From positions 1 to 64,000 of the forward strand of contig JBCCIP010000018.1 in NCBI GenBank assembly GCA_039111475.1: a stretch of DNA of 64,000 nucleotides. Reading direction: 5' to 3'. This stretch comes from JAUIET01 sp039111475 (GTDB lineage: Bacteria; Pseudomonadota; Gammaproteobacteria; Pseudomonadales; JAUIET01). Under the pieces are notes generated by a model, which saw only the letters and a list, made by a program, of their open reading frames with translations, did not search any database and was not told where the DNA came from. The position numbers were made by a program, and so were the translations under genes. Each line of letters opens with the position of its first letter. The first letter of the stretch is position 1. This document shows positions 25,930 through 34,886 of this stretch, in pieces.

Positions 25930-27198
25930 CTAACCCCGATCGTTACTTAACGCGGAAGCCTCGGCAGCGTTTGGGTCAACATTGTTCAAGCGCTCTGCAT
26001 CCAAGGCTTCAAGGCCGTTTTCACTGCGATATATTTCTCTCAACAGTTCGCGCCATTGCTCATACTGATCACCCACTGTACCCGTCAGCGTAATGGTCTG
26101 ATCTTCAAGCTCTATTACCTGCGGAGTAATCGCGGCTGTGACGGATTCGCTTATTTCGATGAAGTCTGCCTCGTGCTGCCCACGTTCCTGGCTTTTCTGC
26201 AAAGCGCTGGTAATAAGAGTAGTACCCCCGTAAAGTCCAACGGTACCACCTGCGCGATTAACACTGCCGCCTTGACCAATGGCTACGATACTGGCAATTA
26301 CCGCAGCCGCTCCGGCAATACCTCGGGTCATGGTGCTTCTGCGCAATTCTCGAATCGCGACGGCGTGATCATAACTGCGTTCGCGCCACTCCAGGTACGG
26401 AACATCCATCTGTCTATGAAAAACACCGTAATAGTCTTGCAGAGTATCGACGAACAAATAATCTCGATCGCGAATTTTTCTGACACGCTGTAACATTGGG
26501 TCCAACTCAGACGGCAAGCGCACCACTTCATACAGTCCGTCATCATCTTGCTGCAAATGGCCGCCGAACGCATCCGGCGAAAAATCCTGCGCAAACTTTA
26601 GCTCGGCAACTGTTCGGACTTCGCGCACATCGGCAGCACTTAATTGTTGGCGATACTGGGCTATGTCATTGGAAATACGATTGTAAATAGACTGAAAAGG
26701 CTCCTCATCCGCACGCCTTTTTTTGTACACAAAGTCGCTAATAACCTCACTGTACTCCTGGTCAAACCACTGTTTGCCCGTACTATCCTCTACTTCAATC
26801 TGCAGACTTAAACGCTCTCCATCCGATTCCAGAATCTTGCCATGCACGTGTACGTCAACAGACGCTATTGTGGAAGGCACCACTCTGACAGCACCCCAAT
26901 GACCGGTGCTTTGCATGGTCTCCATCAAATTAAAGGGCAAATAGCGGGCTTCGCCTTCCCTAACCTCCGGGAAAAGGTTCTGCTGATCACCGGCTGAATC
27001 CAAACCAGGGTCAAAAAGGTTGATGCCTACGTCCATCAGCAAGTGCTCTGGCACCAGCTGTTCAGCGACTTCAAGGTTTTTCACTTCAGACGTTTTTACA
27101 CGTGTAGTGGTACAGGCCTGCAAGACGAAAGTGCAAATCACGCACATTACCAGTGAGCGTTTGCGACGCAGAGTTTCATGAAAACTACCCAGGGTCAT
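25930..27198 (-). CDS. Outer-membrane lipoprotein of the envelope operon
   Basis: Lipoprotein signal RRKRSLVMCVICTFVLQACTTT with lipobox LQAC. About 400 mature residues: an alpha/beta region (about 40-160, with VPSTIASVDVHVHGKILESDGERLSLQIEVED), a middle region with TLQDYYGVFHRQM, and a glycine/alanine-rich hydrophobic patch (GIAGAAAVIASIVAIG) that could insert in a membrane. ATG 27198, 5 bases after the preceding gene. I do not recognise a named family; the N-terminal part has the feel of a CsgG/LpoB-like surface lipoprotein but this is not shown. Confidence 0.78.
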   Translation of the reverse strand: MTLGSFHETLRRKRSLVMCVICTFVLQACTTTRVKTSEVKNLEVAEQLVPEHLLMDVGINLFDPGLDSAGDQQNLFPEVREGEARYLPFNLMETMQSTGHWGAVRVVPSTIASVDVHVHGKILESDGERLSLQIEVEDSTGKQWFDQEYSEVISDFVYKKRRADEEPFQSIYNRISNDIAQYRQQLSAADVREVRTVAELKFAQDFSPDAFGGHLQQDDDGLYEVVRLPSELDPMLQRVRKIRDRDYLFVDTLQDYYGVFHRQMDVPYLEWRERSYDHAVAIRELRRSTMTRGIAGAAAVIASIVAIGQGGSVNRAGGTVGLYGGTTLITSALQKSQERGQHEADFIEISESVTAAITPQVIELEDQTITLTGTVGDQYEQWRELLREIYRSENGLEALDAERLNNVDPNAAEASALSNDRG

Positions 27199-27203
27199 GT
27201 TGC

Positions 27204-28181
27204 CTATCCGCCTTTGTACTTACGATATTCATCCCAAAGCTTGTCGCGCAACTCAGGATCTTGCTCTCGTTCAGCCGCTTCGCGCAGCTGTCTTGCAACT
27301 AGATCATCATCGTCGCCGTCTGGTATATCGTCGGGAACAGTTTGGGTATTCCCCTGGCCAGGGTTTCCACCGGACCTGGATGATCCACCCGGTGCCGTTT
27401 CACCGCCACCACCGCTACCGCTGGATGACGAGGAGCTGGATGGTGGCGGTGGTATTCTGGATTCCTGGCCGCCACCTGCCGCACCGCCACTTGAACCAGA
27501 AGGCCCCGAACCACTCTTTCCGCCAGCTGAACCGGACTGGCCAGGCGTACCGGGCAGTCCTGCGTTGCCACCGGTTTCCATACCTATTGCGCCGGATTGG
27601 CCGGCCAGGATAATGCCGTCAAAAACATCCAGCGAAGTTTCAAAGGTCACATCCAGACTGTTGCTGTTGCCGCCTCCGGAACCTCCGGGACCGCCGCTAC
27701 CCACGTCGCCAGCATCGCCAAGAACGCTACCGCCACCACTGCCTTCCAAACCAGGCAAGCCATCCATGCCAACATCGAAATCAACGTCTTCCAATCCGGA
27801 ACCAACGTCGTAGTCTTCGTCGCTCAGTCCACCTTCGCCGCCTGCGCCTGTACCATTCGGATTACCGCCGGCATCTGCGGTCGACTCAACATTTTGAGTG
27901 CCTGCCCCAGCAGGTGAATTCTGTTCTGAAGAGCTTGATGTTGCGCTGTTCGTAGAGTCCTTGCCATGCGAGCTTTCGGTCACCGGCACAGTACCAGAGG
28001 GCACTCCCGCTACCGGAGGGGCGGGCATACCGGCGCCACCAGGTAATCCGCCCCCAGCAGAGGAATCTGCCCCTGACGAGCCGCTAGCAGAAGAGGACGG
28101 TCCGTTGCTGCTTTCCTCTTTGCAGGCTGCTAGCAGCATCAATGGAACTAACAATACCGCCATGCCGAATTGTCTACTCAT
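27204..28181 (-). CDS. Gly/Ser-rich low-complexity lipoprotein
   Basis: 325 residues. Signal peptide MSRQFGMAVLLVPLMLLAAC with lipobox LAAC; the mature protein is dominated by Gly, Ser, Pro and Asp, with runs of serine and glycine and repeated acidic patches (DVGSGLEDVDFDVG), ending in a charged helix (DLVARQLREAAEREQDPELRDKLWDEYRKYKGG). ATG 28181 has GGAGAGGA just upstream and overlaps the preceding stop by 8 bases. Composition suggests an extended linker tethered to the outer membrane. No family recognised; the long open frame on the other strand (27178-27813) is its mirror image. Confidence 0.72.
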   Translation of the reverse strand: MSRQFGMAVLLVPLMLLAACKEESSNGPSSSASGSSGADSSAGGGLPGGAGMPAPPVAGVPSGTVPVTESSHGKDSTNSATSSSSEQNSPAGAGTQNVESTADAGGNPNGTGAGGEGGLSDEDYDVGSGLEDVDFDVGMDGLPGLEGSGGGSVLGDAGDVGSGGPGGSGGGNSNSLDVTFETSLDVFDGIILAGQSGAIGMETGGNAGLPGTPGQSGSAGGKSGSGPSGSSGGAAGGGQESRIPPPPSSSSSSSGSGGGGETAPGGSSRSGGNPGQGNTQTVPDDIPDGDDDDLVARQLREAAEREQDPELRDKLWDEYRKYKGG

Positions 28182-29655
28182 TGTTCCTCTCCTCTTCAGA
28201 GGGCGCAACCGGCGCATCAGATTGTATTTTGTCACCACTGGTTTCTTTTCCCTGCTGGTCTTTTGACTCGCCTTTTTGCTCTGCAGAAGCCTCGCTCTGC
28301 GAGGCAGCAGCTCTCGCTGCAACCGCCGGATAATAATAAACATATCTATACCTCATGCCCTCTGTACTAACAGGCACGCCGTCTTCAAACCGCGGCCGAA
28401 ATCGGCGACCCTTGAGCTCACGCATGGCTGCTCTTCGTTTGGATGGCGTCGTGGGATGCTCTTCGATAAAGTTGGCTTTACTCACGGAACCTGTTCTAGA
28501 CAAATCAAGCTCCAGTAGCACATAGCCCTTGGCCATTCCAGGGCCTATCGGATCCAGATAATCCACATAGTCGGCAGCAAAATCCAGAACCGCTGGACGA
28601 GTAAACAATTCGTCTCGAATCTTTACTCGCTCTTCATCTGTACTCAACAATTCATAGGCCTGGGTATATGCCTTGATAGCCGATTGCCGTTTGTTAAAAC
28701 GCAAATACCAATCGCCCAATTCAAGAATCGATTTGGCCTGCGCCCTGGGTCCCACCTCCTCGTTATGCTGATAAATCTTAACAACCTGCCGCGAACTGCG
28801 CAGGCCGGACAAGTAGCCTTGTGAGACCAGTCGTGTCCCCTGACTGAAACTGTGATCTCTCTCTCGACCGCCTATATTTGTTAATTGATCCAGCCGACGC
28901 TGATCTTCGGCTTCCTGTTGCATAATGTGAGCAAGGTAAAAATCGGCAACCCTCCTACCACGCAGTTGCTTGGCCAAGCGTAAATCAGTTTCTCCAAAGT
29001 TAATCTCGATCACTCTAGAGGCTGCCGCAAACAATGACCTCGCCATCTGCAAATGGTGGACAGGCTGAGGGGTGATATCTTCAAAAAAAGCGTACATATG
29101 CCAGCGTGTCAGCTTGTCCAGCACCGGTAGCATTCGTTCATCTGACCAGCCAAAACTCTGGCCGTTGATCTCCATCATTACGTGATGTTGATCGTCCACC
29201 GCCTCCCAGTCACCAAGATGTGCATAGCTTTCCACCATGTTTTCAAGCAACGGCAGTACACTTGGCGAAAATAAGCCTTCATTGATGCGCCTGATGTGCG
29301 CGCTTTGACTAAAGGTTTTGATGGCCTCTGAGTGCTCACCCATTTGTTGCTGGGCTTCGCCCAGACCTTGCAGAGCTTCAGACAACTGCGGATTGTAGGC
29401 GCCATATTCCGATTGCAGAGAATCAATTTCCGCCTGGTATCGTTCGAGGCGGTCTTTAGGTGCAGCGGTCACGAACTCTTCGTCTGCAATGGTCTCTTCG
29501 ACGTCAGTCGACAGTGTTTCGGCAGATTGATTGGCATACGCGGGCACACCGGCGAAGGTGATCGCCATGATTAGACCACCAAAGAGTCGAAACAGGGGCG
29601 CTACTCCACTGCCGGGGTTGTTGCGTGTAACAGTGTGTGTGTCCTTGTTCGTCAT
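28174..29655 (-). CDS. Exported TPR protein with TonB-like C-terminal domain
   Basis: First gene of the envelope operon. Signal peptide ending AGVPAYAN; TPR-like helices at about 65-165 (YNPQLSEALQGLGEAQQQMGEHSEAIKTF) and 280-345; then a TonB C-terminal-type domain at about 375-450 (GYVLLELDLSRTGSVSKANFIEE, RELKGRRFRPRFEDGVPV, RYRYVYYYP). A charged Ala/Glu/Ser tail follows. TonB-like domains touch outer-membrane partners in energy-coupled systems, which fits the TolQ-like protein encoded downstream. ATG 29655 chosen since it leaves a normal signal peptide; the frame runs to 29733. Confidence 0.78.
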   Translation of the reverse strand: MTNKDTHTVTRNNPGSGVAPLFRLFGGLIMAITFAGVPAYANQSAETLSTDVEETIADEEFVTAAPKDRLERYQAEIDSLQSEYGAYNPQLSEALQGLGEAQQQMGEHSEAIKTFSQSAHIRRINEGLFSPSVLPLLENMVESYAHLGDWEAVDDQHHVMMEINGQSFGWSDERMLPVLDKLTRWHMYAFFEDITPQPVHHLQMARSLFAAASRVIEINFGETDLRLAKQLRGRRVADFYLAHIMQQEAEDQRRLDQLTNIGGRERDHSFSQGTRLVSQGYLSGLRSSRQVVKIYQHNEEVGPRAQAKSILELGDWYLRFNKRQSAIKAYTQAYELLSTDEERVKIRDELFTRPAVLDFAADYVDYLDPIGPGMAKGYVLLELDLSRTGSVSKANFIEEHPTTPSKRRAAMRELKGRRFRPRFEDGVPVSTEGMRYRYVYYYPAVAARAAASQSEASAEQKGESKDQQGKETSGDKIQSDAPVAPSEEERNNE

Positions 29656-29823
29656 TGGCGCGATTGTATTATTGGCAACACCTTTTAAGACCACTTTCTT
29701 AAGCGTTCGTTCCAGTTGCTGTAAGCATGCCACAGTGTGCTCAGATATTCATGAACAAAACCTGAATGTTGCCACCTGTCACACACTGCCAGAAACACCT
29801 GTAAGCAAAGATTTAGTCGACCA

Positions 29824-31983
29824 CTACCTCGCTTTCAGCTCCAGCCGCCGCTGATGTAACAAAGGTTCTGTATAGCCACTTGGTTGTTCAACCCCTTTGA
29901 AAACCAGATCGCTGGCGGCCTGAAATGCAATGCTGCGGTCGAAATCGCTAGCCATTGGCCGGTATAATGGATCTCCGGCATTTTGCCCATCCACGATTTT
30001 CGCCATTCTACGAAGCGACTCAGCAACCTGTTCGTGGCTGCACACCCCATGCAACAGCCAGTTCGCTATGTGCTGGCTGGAAATACGCAAGGTGGCCCGG
30101 TCTTCCATCAGTCCTACATCATTAATATCCGGTACCTTGGAACAACCTACGCCCTGATCAACCCAGCGGACCACATAGCCAAGAATACCTTGAGCATTGT
30201 TGTCCAGTTCCTGCTGAATTTCTGCCTCGCTCAGCTTTACCACCTCTGCCGATAACGGAATTGTTAAAAGATCATCCAGGCTGGCCATGGGTCGCTTCAA
30301 GAGTTCGGATTGCACCTCTGACACGTTTACTCCGTGATAATGCATGGCGTGCAAGGTAGCCGCTGTCGGCGATGGTACCCAGGCGCAATTTGCCCCCGCC
30401 ATCGGATGAGCGCCCTTAACGCCCATCATTTCAGACATTTCATCTGGCTTGGCCCACATGCCTTTACCAATCTGTGCACGTCCGGACAAACCGCAGCGAA
30501 GCCCTATATCAACGTTCCAGTCTTCGTAAGCCTTAATCCAGCGCTGATCTTTCATTGGGCCCTTTTGTACCATCGGTCCAGCGTGCATTGACGTATGAAT
30601 TTCGTCACCGGTTCGATCAAGAAACCCTGTATTGATAAAAATCACCCGTTCTCGAGCGGCGTGAATACAGGCCTTCAAATTGACCGTTGTGCGACGTTCT
30701 TCGTCCATAATGCCCACTTTCAATGTGTTGCGTTCAACACCAATCAAATCTTCAACAGCGCCAAACAACCTGCATGTGAACCCGACTTCAATGGGCCCAT
30801 GCATTTTCGGTTTTACGATGTAGGCGCTTCCGGCACGCGAGTTTCTGGTGGCGCTGTTACCCAGCAAATCGTGCTTAGCGATAAGACCAGTAATGACGCA
30901 GTCCATGATTCCTTCCGGAATTTGATGGCCATCGACATCAATAATCGCCGGGTTCGTCATCAAGTGGCCAACGTTTCGAATCAGCAGCAGGCTGCGGCCG
31001 GGTAGCGAAAATTCGCTCCCATCCAATGCCGTATACTCACGATCTGGATTAAGAGAGCGAGTTAAGTCTTTGCCGTTCTTACGAAAAGTCTCTTGCAACG
31101 TGCCACGCATCAGGCCAAGCCAGTTACGATACACACCCACTTTGTCTTCGGCGTCTACCGCTGCAACGGAGTCTTCACAATCCTGAATTGTGGAAATCGC
31201 AGACTCAACAAGCAGATCTTTAACACCGGCCGCATCTGTTTTGCCAATCGGGGAAGTAGGATCAACCTGAATTTCCACGTGTAGATTATTATTCTTCAAA
31301 AGAATTGCGGTGAGCACACCACCCTCAGATTGCGTGCCTAGCAACTGACCTGGTTGGCGTAACTCAGTCTGGAATTTGCCCTGCTTGACCAGCAACTTTC
31401 CGCCCTCAACACCGTATTGCGTTGCATCTGCATGACTACCTGTTTGCAGCGGAAAATGTTGGTCTAGAAACGCGCGCGCATATTGAATAACGTTGTCGCC
31501 GCGCACTGGGTTATAGCCAGCCGTTTTTTCCGCGCCACCGGCTTCGGAAATCACATCTGTGCCATACAAGGCGTCGTACAAACTGCCCCAACGGGCGTTA
31601 GCTGCGTTAAGCGAAAAGCGTGCGTTCGAAATTGGCACAACCAGCTGCGGGCCGGCTATCTCGGCAATCTCCCTGTCTACCTTATTCGTTTCAATTTGGA
31701 AATCGCCGGGCTCTGGCAGTAGATAATCAATGTCGTGCAGGAAGCCTTTGTACTCAGCAAGGTCAATGTCGACGTCGGCGTTGGCTTTATGCCAGGCATC
31801 GATTTTTAGCTGTAATTCATCGCGCTTCTCCAGCAGCTCACGATTCTCAGGCGCAAACCGAGCAACAATGCCGGCAAAGCCCTGCCAAAACTCATCTATC
31901 GCGACTCCAGTGCCGGGCAATGCTTCCTGCTCGATAAAATCTGCGAGTATTTCTGCAACCTGCAGACCATGCTTGTTAACCAA
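29824..31983 (-). CDS. glcB: Malate synthase G
   Basis: Condenses glyoxylate with acetyl-CoA to malate (glyoxylate shunt or glycolate use). 719 residues, the size of the monomeric G isoform (isoform A is about 530). Recognisable segments are NNNLHVEIQVDPTSPIG, RDRTGDEIHTSMHAGPM near the active site, and SGRAQIGKGMWAKPDEM. Start TTG at 31983, with AGGA 8-9 bases upstream; no ATG is available nearby. Isocitrate lyase and glycolate oxidase genes are not in the window. Gene-free sequence of 409 bases lies upstream. Confidence 0.95.
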   Translation of the reverse strand: MVNKHGLQVAEILADFIEQEALPGTGVAIDEFWQGFAGIVARFAPENRELLEKRDELQLKIDAWHKANADVDIDLAEYKGFLHDIDYLLPEPGDFQIETNKVDREIAEIAGPQLVVPISNARFSLNAANARWGSLYDALYGTDVISEAGGAEKTAGYNPVRGDNVIQYARAFLDQHFPLQTGSHADATQYGVEGGKLLVKQGKFQTELRQPGQLLGTQSEGGVLTAILLKNNNLHVEIQVDPTSPIGKTDAAGVKDLLVESAISTIQDCEDSVAAVDAEDKVGVYRNWLGLMRGTLQETFRKNGKDLTRSLNPDREYTALDGSEFSLPGRSLLLIRNVGHLMTNPAIIDVDGHQIPEGIMDCVITGLIAKHDLLGNSATRNSRAGSAYIVKPKMHGPIEVGFTCRLFGAVEDLIGVERNTLKVGIMDEERRTTVNLKACIHAARERVIFINTGFLDRTGDEIHTSMHAGPMVQKGPMKDQRWIKAYEDWNVDIGLRCGLSGRAQIGKGMWAKPDEMSEMMGVKGAHPMAGANCAWVPSPTAATLHAMHYHGVNVSEVQSELLKRPMASLDDLLTIPLSAEVVKLSEAEIQQELDNNAQGILGYVVRWVDQGVGCSKVPDINDVGLMEDRATLRISSQHIANWLLHGVCSHEQVAESLRRMAKIVDGQNAGDPLYRPMASDFDRSIAFQAASDLVFKGVEQPSGYTEPLLHQRRLELKAR

Positions 31984-31990
31984 TTGAATG

Positions 31991-32021
31991 TTCCTGTAAC
32001 TTCGTGAAATTCCTGTAATTT
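31991..32021 (-). repeat. Direct repeat TTACAGGAA in the glcB leader
   Basis: On the minus strand TTACAGGAA occurs twice, 19 bases apart (plus-strand copies TTCCTGTAACTT at 31991-32002 and TTCCTGTAATTT at 32010-32021). The copy nearer the gene supplies the AGGA that precedes the TTG start of glcB. Two sites separated by about two helical turns could be an operator; equally the second copy could be a chance or alternative ribosome binding site. Confidence 0.4.
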
Positions 32022-32176
32022 TATCGTAATTGGGTGGGTTTAGCTATGCGGGTTATCGGGACAGAAGTGCAAGATTGCTGCGGGAAAGGGCTTAGATTCG
32101 TGCCATTTTGAGCTAAAAAAATAATAAAACAATTGAATCAGGTATTACCTGGTCTTCGCACAATCTGAGCTGGGGT

Positions 32177-32290
32177 AAAGGTTTCACCCGCTGAACTATT
32201 GAAAAGAGGGACCTTTTCAACTCCAACAGCAGGCCCTTAAGGGAAGCCCCAACGGGTGGGTTCATGGCGTGTCCAGCGGGTGAAACCTTT
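32177..32290. repeat. Inverted-repeat-bounded intergenic element, copy 1
   Basis: Outer arms 32177-32193 and 32274-32290 are perfect 17-base reverse complements. Between them are AGAGGGACCT (32205-32214, itself inside AAAA...TTTT pairing), a CCCTTAAGGG palindrome, and TGGGTTCATGGCGTGTCC (32257-32274). The first and last of these recur in the same order at 56537 and 56567. Elements of this look are scattered between genes in many gammaproteobacteria; a role as transcript-end hairpin or non-autonomous repeat is possible. Confidence 0.7.
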
Positions 32291-32392
32291 CCAACAGCGT
32301 CTTTATGGCACAGAATCTCCCGCAATCTCTTGCTCGCTACGGGAAAGTGGGAAGGCAGATATCCGGCTTTGAAAATTTAAGGAGCTAGGCAC

Positions 32393-34876
32393 TCAATTCC
32401 GAACCAAAGGAATCCTGTCCCCACCACCACGCTTAACCGGCGCAGTATTTGAAACCGCAATCAAATCCGCGGCCATGAACGACGCGTCCCGACGCTCCGC
32501 TGTCGCATCCCCATAGGATGTATTGCGCATTCTGGGAATACGACCCGCCAGATGAATCAGTGCCTCCATCTGCTCAGGGCCCGTTTCCTGACCGTGATCT
32601 GCACCAGCCGCCCTGGTGATCGTCTCATTCATCAAAGTGCCACCCAAATCGTTCGCACCCGCTTGCAAGCAACGCACCACACCTTCATGGCCCATTTTGA
32701 CCCATGATGCCTGGATGTTGTCGATGTAGCCATTGAACACCAAGCGAGACACAGCGTGCATCAACACGCTTTCACGGAAGGTTGGCCCCTGACGGGCCTT
32801 GCCCTTCAAATACATTGGCGCCTCACTGGCAACGAACGGTAGCGGCACAAATTCAGTAAAACCACCACTGCGTTTTTGCACTTCCAGAACGTGCAACAGA
32901 TGTCGAGCCCAATGCTCGTAGCCGTCTACATGACCAAACATAATGGTCGCGGTTGTTCGAATACCTAGCGAATGCGCCTCTTCTACCAATTGCAGCCACT
33001 GTGCCGCATTGATCTTATCGGGACAAATAATCGCGCGTACCGAATCATCCAGAATTTCGGCCGCGGTGCCCGGCAGTGTCGACAAACCTGCGTCTTTTAG
33101 TCGTTGCAAGAATTCCAACGTAGTTATCCCCAGAGTGGCGGCACCTTGCCATACTTCCAATGGAGAGAACGCATGAATGTGCATATCAGGCGCGGCTTCT
33201 TTTACAATGCTGCAAATTTCCAGGTACTTCTCGCCGGTGTAGTCAGGGTGTATGCCGCCTTGCATACATACTTCTGTAGCACCTCGTTGCCAGGCCTCGC
33301 TCACTCGTCGTGAAATTTCCTCGTCACTGAGATCGTAAGGGCGGCCCCTGAGGTTTTCACTGAGCTTACCTTTAGAGAAAGCGCAGAATTGACATTTGAA
33401 GTAACAGATGTTGGTGTAATTGATATTTCGTGTGACTACATAGCTCACCGTGTCACCATTCACTTGTTCGCGAACGGCATTCGCAGATTCGCAAATGTGG
33501 GCAAAATCACTACCCCTTGCCTCAAACAGCTGCACAATCTCAGTTTCGCTTAATTGTTCTCGCCGCTGCGCCTTCGCCACGATGCTCGCGATCGCATCAC
33601 TCGCCGACGCAATATTGATGTGCGCTGGGCGATCAAGTAGCTCGATGTCTCGCTGCGGGCATTGCGAGTTAGAATCACCCGTAAGCCAGCGATCAATACG
33701 TGGCAAACCTTGCGTGTCCAGATGCTTCGATACGCGCGGCTTCATCTCATCATCCAGCCACCGTTCGGAATCAATGGCGAACGCCGGATAGATAGTTAAA
33801 CGCTCATGCAACTGTTTGCCAGCATGGGCAGTTTCGCGTTCTAACTCATCCAGATGCGGCCATGGTGCTTCTGGGTTAACAAAATCAGGGGTCACGGGGG
33901 ACACACCACCCCAGTCATTGATACCCGCTGCGACAATTTGCGGCAACACCCCAGGACTCAGATTGGGCGGCGCTTGAATACTCATTTGGGACCCAAACAA
34001 AATTCTGGCCACAGCAATTGTCCAAAGCAGTTCGCCCAGATTGGGTTCCGGTGATTGATGCATCAATGTTCCGGGCTTGGCGCGGAAGTTTTGAACAATG
34101 ATTTCCTGAATGTGGCCGTATTTCTGATGCAAGCGCCGGATGGCCAGCAACGATTCAATTCTCTCCAGGCGCGTTTCACCAATGCCTATCAATATTCCAG
34201 TGGTAAACGGCACTTGAGCAATGCCGGCGCGTTCAATAGCTGCCAGGCGCGTCGAAGGTTGTTTGTCTGGAGAGCCGTAGTGCGGCAACCCTTTCTCACA
34301 TAAACGCTCTGAGGCGCTCTCCAACATGATACCCATAGACGCAGACACTGGGCGCAACAGTGCCAGTTCTTCTGTGCTCATACACCCAGGGTTGAGATGC
34401 GGTAAAACTGTGGTTTCTTCGGCTACTCGACGTGCCACGTGCGCAAGGTAATCAATTGTCGTGTCGAACCCCATTTCTTCAAGTGCACGGCGTGCAGTAC
34501 TGTAACGAAGCTCCGGCTTTTCACCCAAAGTGAACAACGCCTCCTTGCAGCCCTGTGCTTCTGCCCCTCTAACGGACTCCAGCACAGCGTCTACCGGCAT
34601 ATATGGCACATCAATTCGCTTAGGTGTTTGCGCAAACGTGCAGTAGTGGCACACATCCCTACAAAGATGTGTTAGTGGCAAAAACACTTTGCGCGAGTAT
34701 GTCACCAGTTGTCCGTGACCCAAATCACGTAATCGCCCAGCTTCTGGTATCAGAACCTCTGTATCGTTCAACGCAGCAAGGCTTAGCGCCTGCTCATCGT
34801 TGAATGCCTCACCAGTGCGCAACTGGGTCAGTGCTTCTGCCGCTGTCTGCTTCTCGGTAAAACTATCTATAGCCAA
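32393..34876 (-). CDS. fbiC: FbiC: fused CofG-CofH FO synthase
   Basis: Two radical-SAM halves that join a tyrosine-derived hydroxybenzyl group to 5-amino-6-ribitylaminouracil and form FO, the deazaflavin of coenzyme F420. CofG-type N-terminal half with CRDVCHYC (Cys72, 76, 79); CofH-type C-terminal half with CYFKCQFC (Cys491, 495, 498). 827 residues, typical for the fused bacterial form; archaea use separate proteins. ATG 34876, 10 bases after the cofC stop. Last gene of npdG-cofE-cofD-cofC-fbiC. Confidence 0.96.
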   Translation of the reverse strand: MAIDSFTEKQTAAEALTQLRTGEAFNDEQALSLAALNDTEVLIPEAGRLRDLGHGQLVTYSRKVFLPLTHLCRDVCHYCTFAQTPKRIDVPYMPVDAVLESVRGAEAQGCKEALFTLGEKPELRYSTARRALEEMGFDTTIDYLAHVARRVAEETTVLPHLNPGCMSTEELALLRPVSASMGIMLESASERLCEKGLPHYGSPDKQPSTRLAAIERAGIAQVPFTTGILIGIGETRLERIESLLAIRRLHQKYGHIQEIIVQNFRAKPGTLMHQSPEPNLGELLWTIAVARILFGSQMSIQAPPNLSPGVLPQIVAAGINDWGGVSPVTPDFVNPEAPWPHLDELERETAHAGKQLHERLTIYPAFAIDSERWLDDEMKPRVSKHLDTQGLPRIDRWLTGDSNSQCPQRDIELLDRPAHINIASASDAIASIVAKAQRREQLSETEIVQLFEARGSDFAHICESANAVREQVNGDTVSYVVTRNINYTNICYFKCQFCAFSKGKLSENLRGRPYDLSDEEISRRVSEAWQRGATEVCMQGGIHPDYTGEKYLEICSIVKEAAPDMHIHAFSPLEVWQGAATLGITTLEFLQRLKDAGLSTLPGTAAEILDDSVRAIICPDKINAAQWLQLVEEAHSLGIRTTATIMFGHVDGYEHWARHLLHVLEVQKRSGGFTEFVPLPFVASEAPMYLKGKARQGPTFRESVLMHAVSRLVFNGYIDNIQASWVKMGHEGVVRCLQAGANDLGGTLMNETITRAAGADHGQETGPEQMEALIHLAGRIPRMRNTSYGDATAERRDASFMAADLIAVSNTAPVKRGGGDRIPLVRN

Positions 34877-34886
34877 ACGGCGCTCT

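Larger units (their letters stand above)
31984..32392. other. 409-base gene-free interval between glcB and fbiC
   Basis: No coding frame of substance. It holds a direct repeat at the glcB leader (31991-32021) and an inverted-repeat-bounded element (32177-32290) related to one at 56508-56601. Since fbiC ends here and glcB starts here on the same strand, the glcB promoter and the end of the F420 operon transcript must lie inside. I see no T-tailed terminator. Confidence 0.6.

Noticed and set aside
27178..27813. 211-codon proline-rich frame opposite the Gly/Ser-rich lipoprotein
   Set aside because: Glycine and serine codons read as proline and other residues on the other strand. The lipoprotein reading has a signal peptide, RBS and operon context; this one does not.
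14449..29655. Reading the cluster as a Zorya-type anti-phage system because of the MotA-like gene
   Set aside because: No MotB-OmpA ZorB, no ZorC/D helicase-nuclease, and the remaining genes are envelope proteins.
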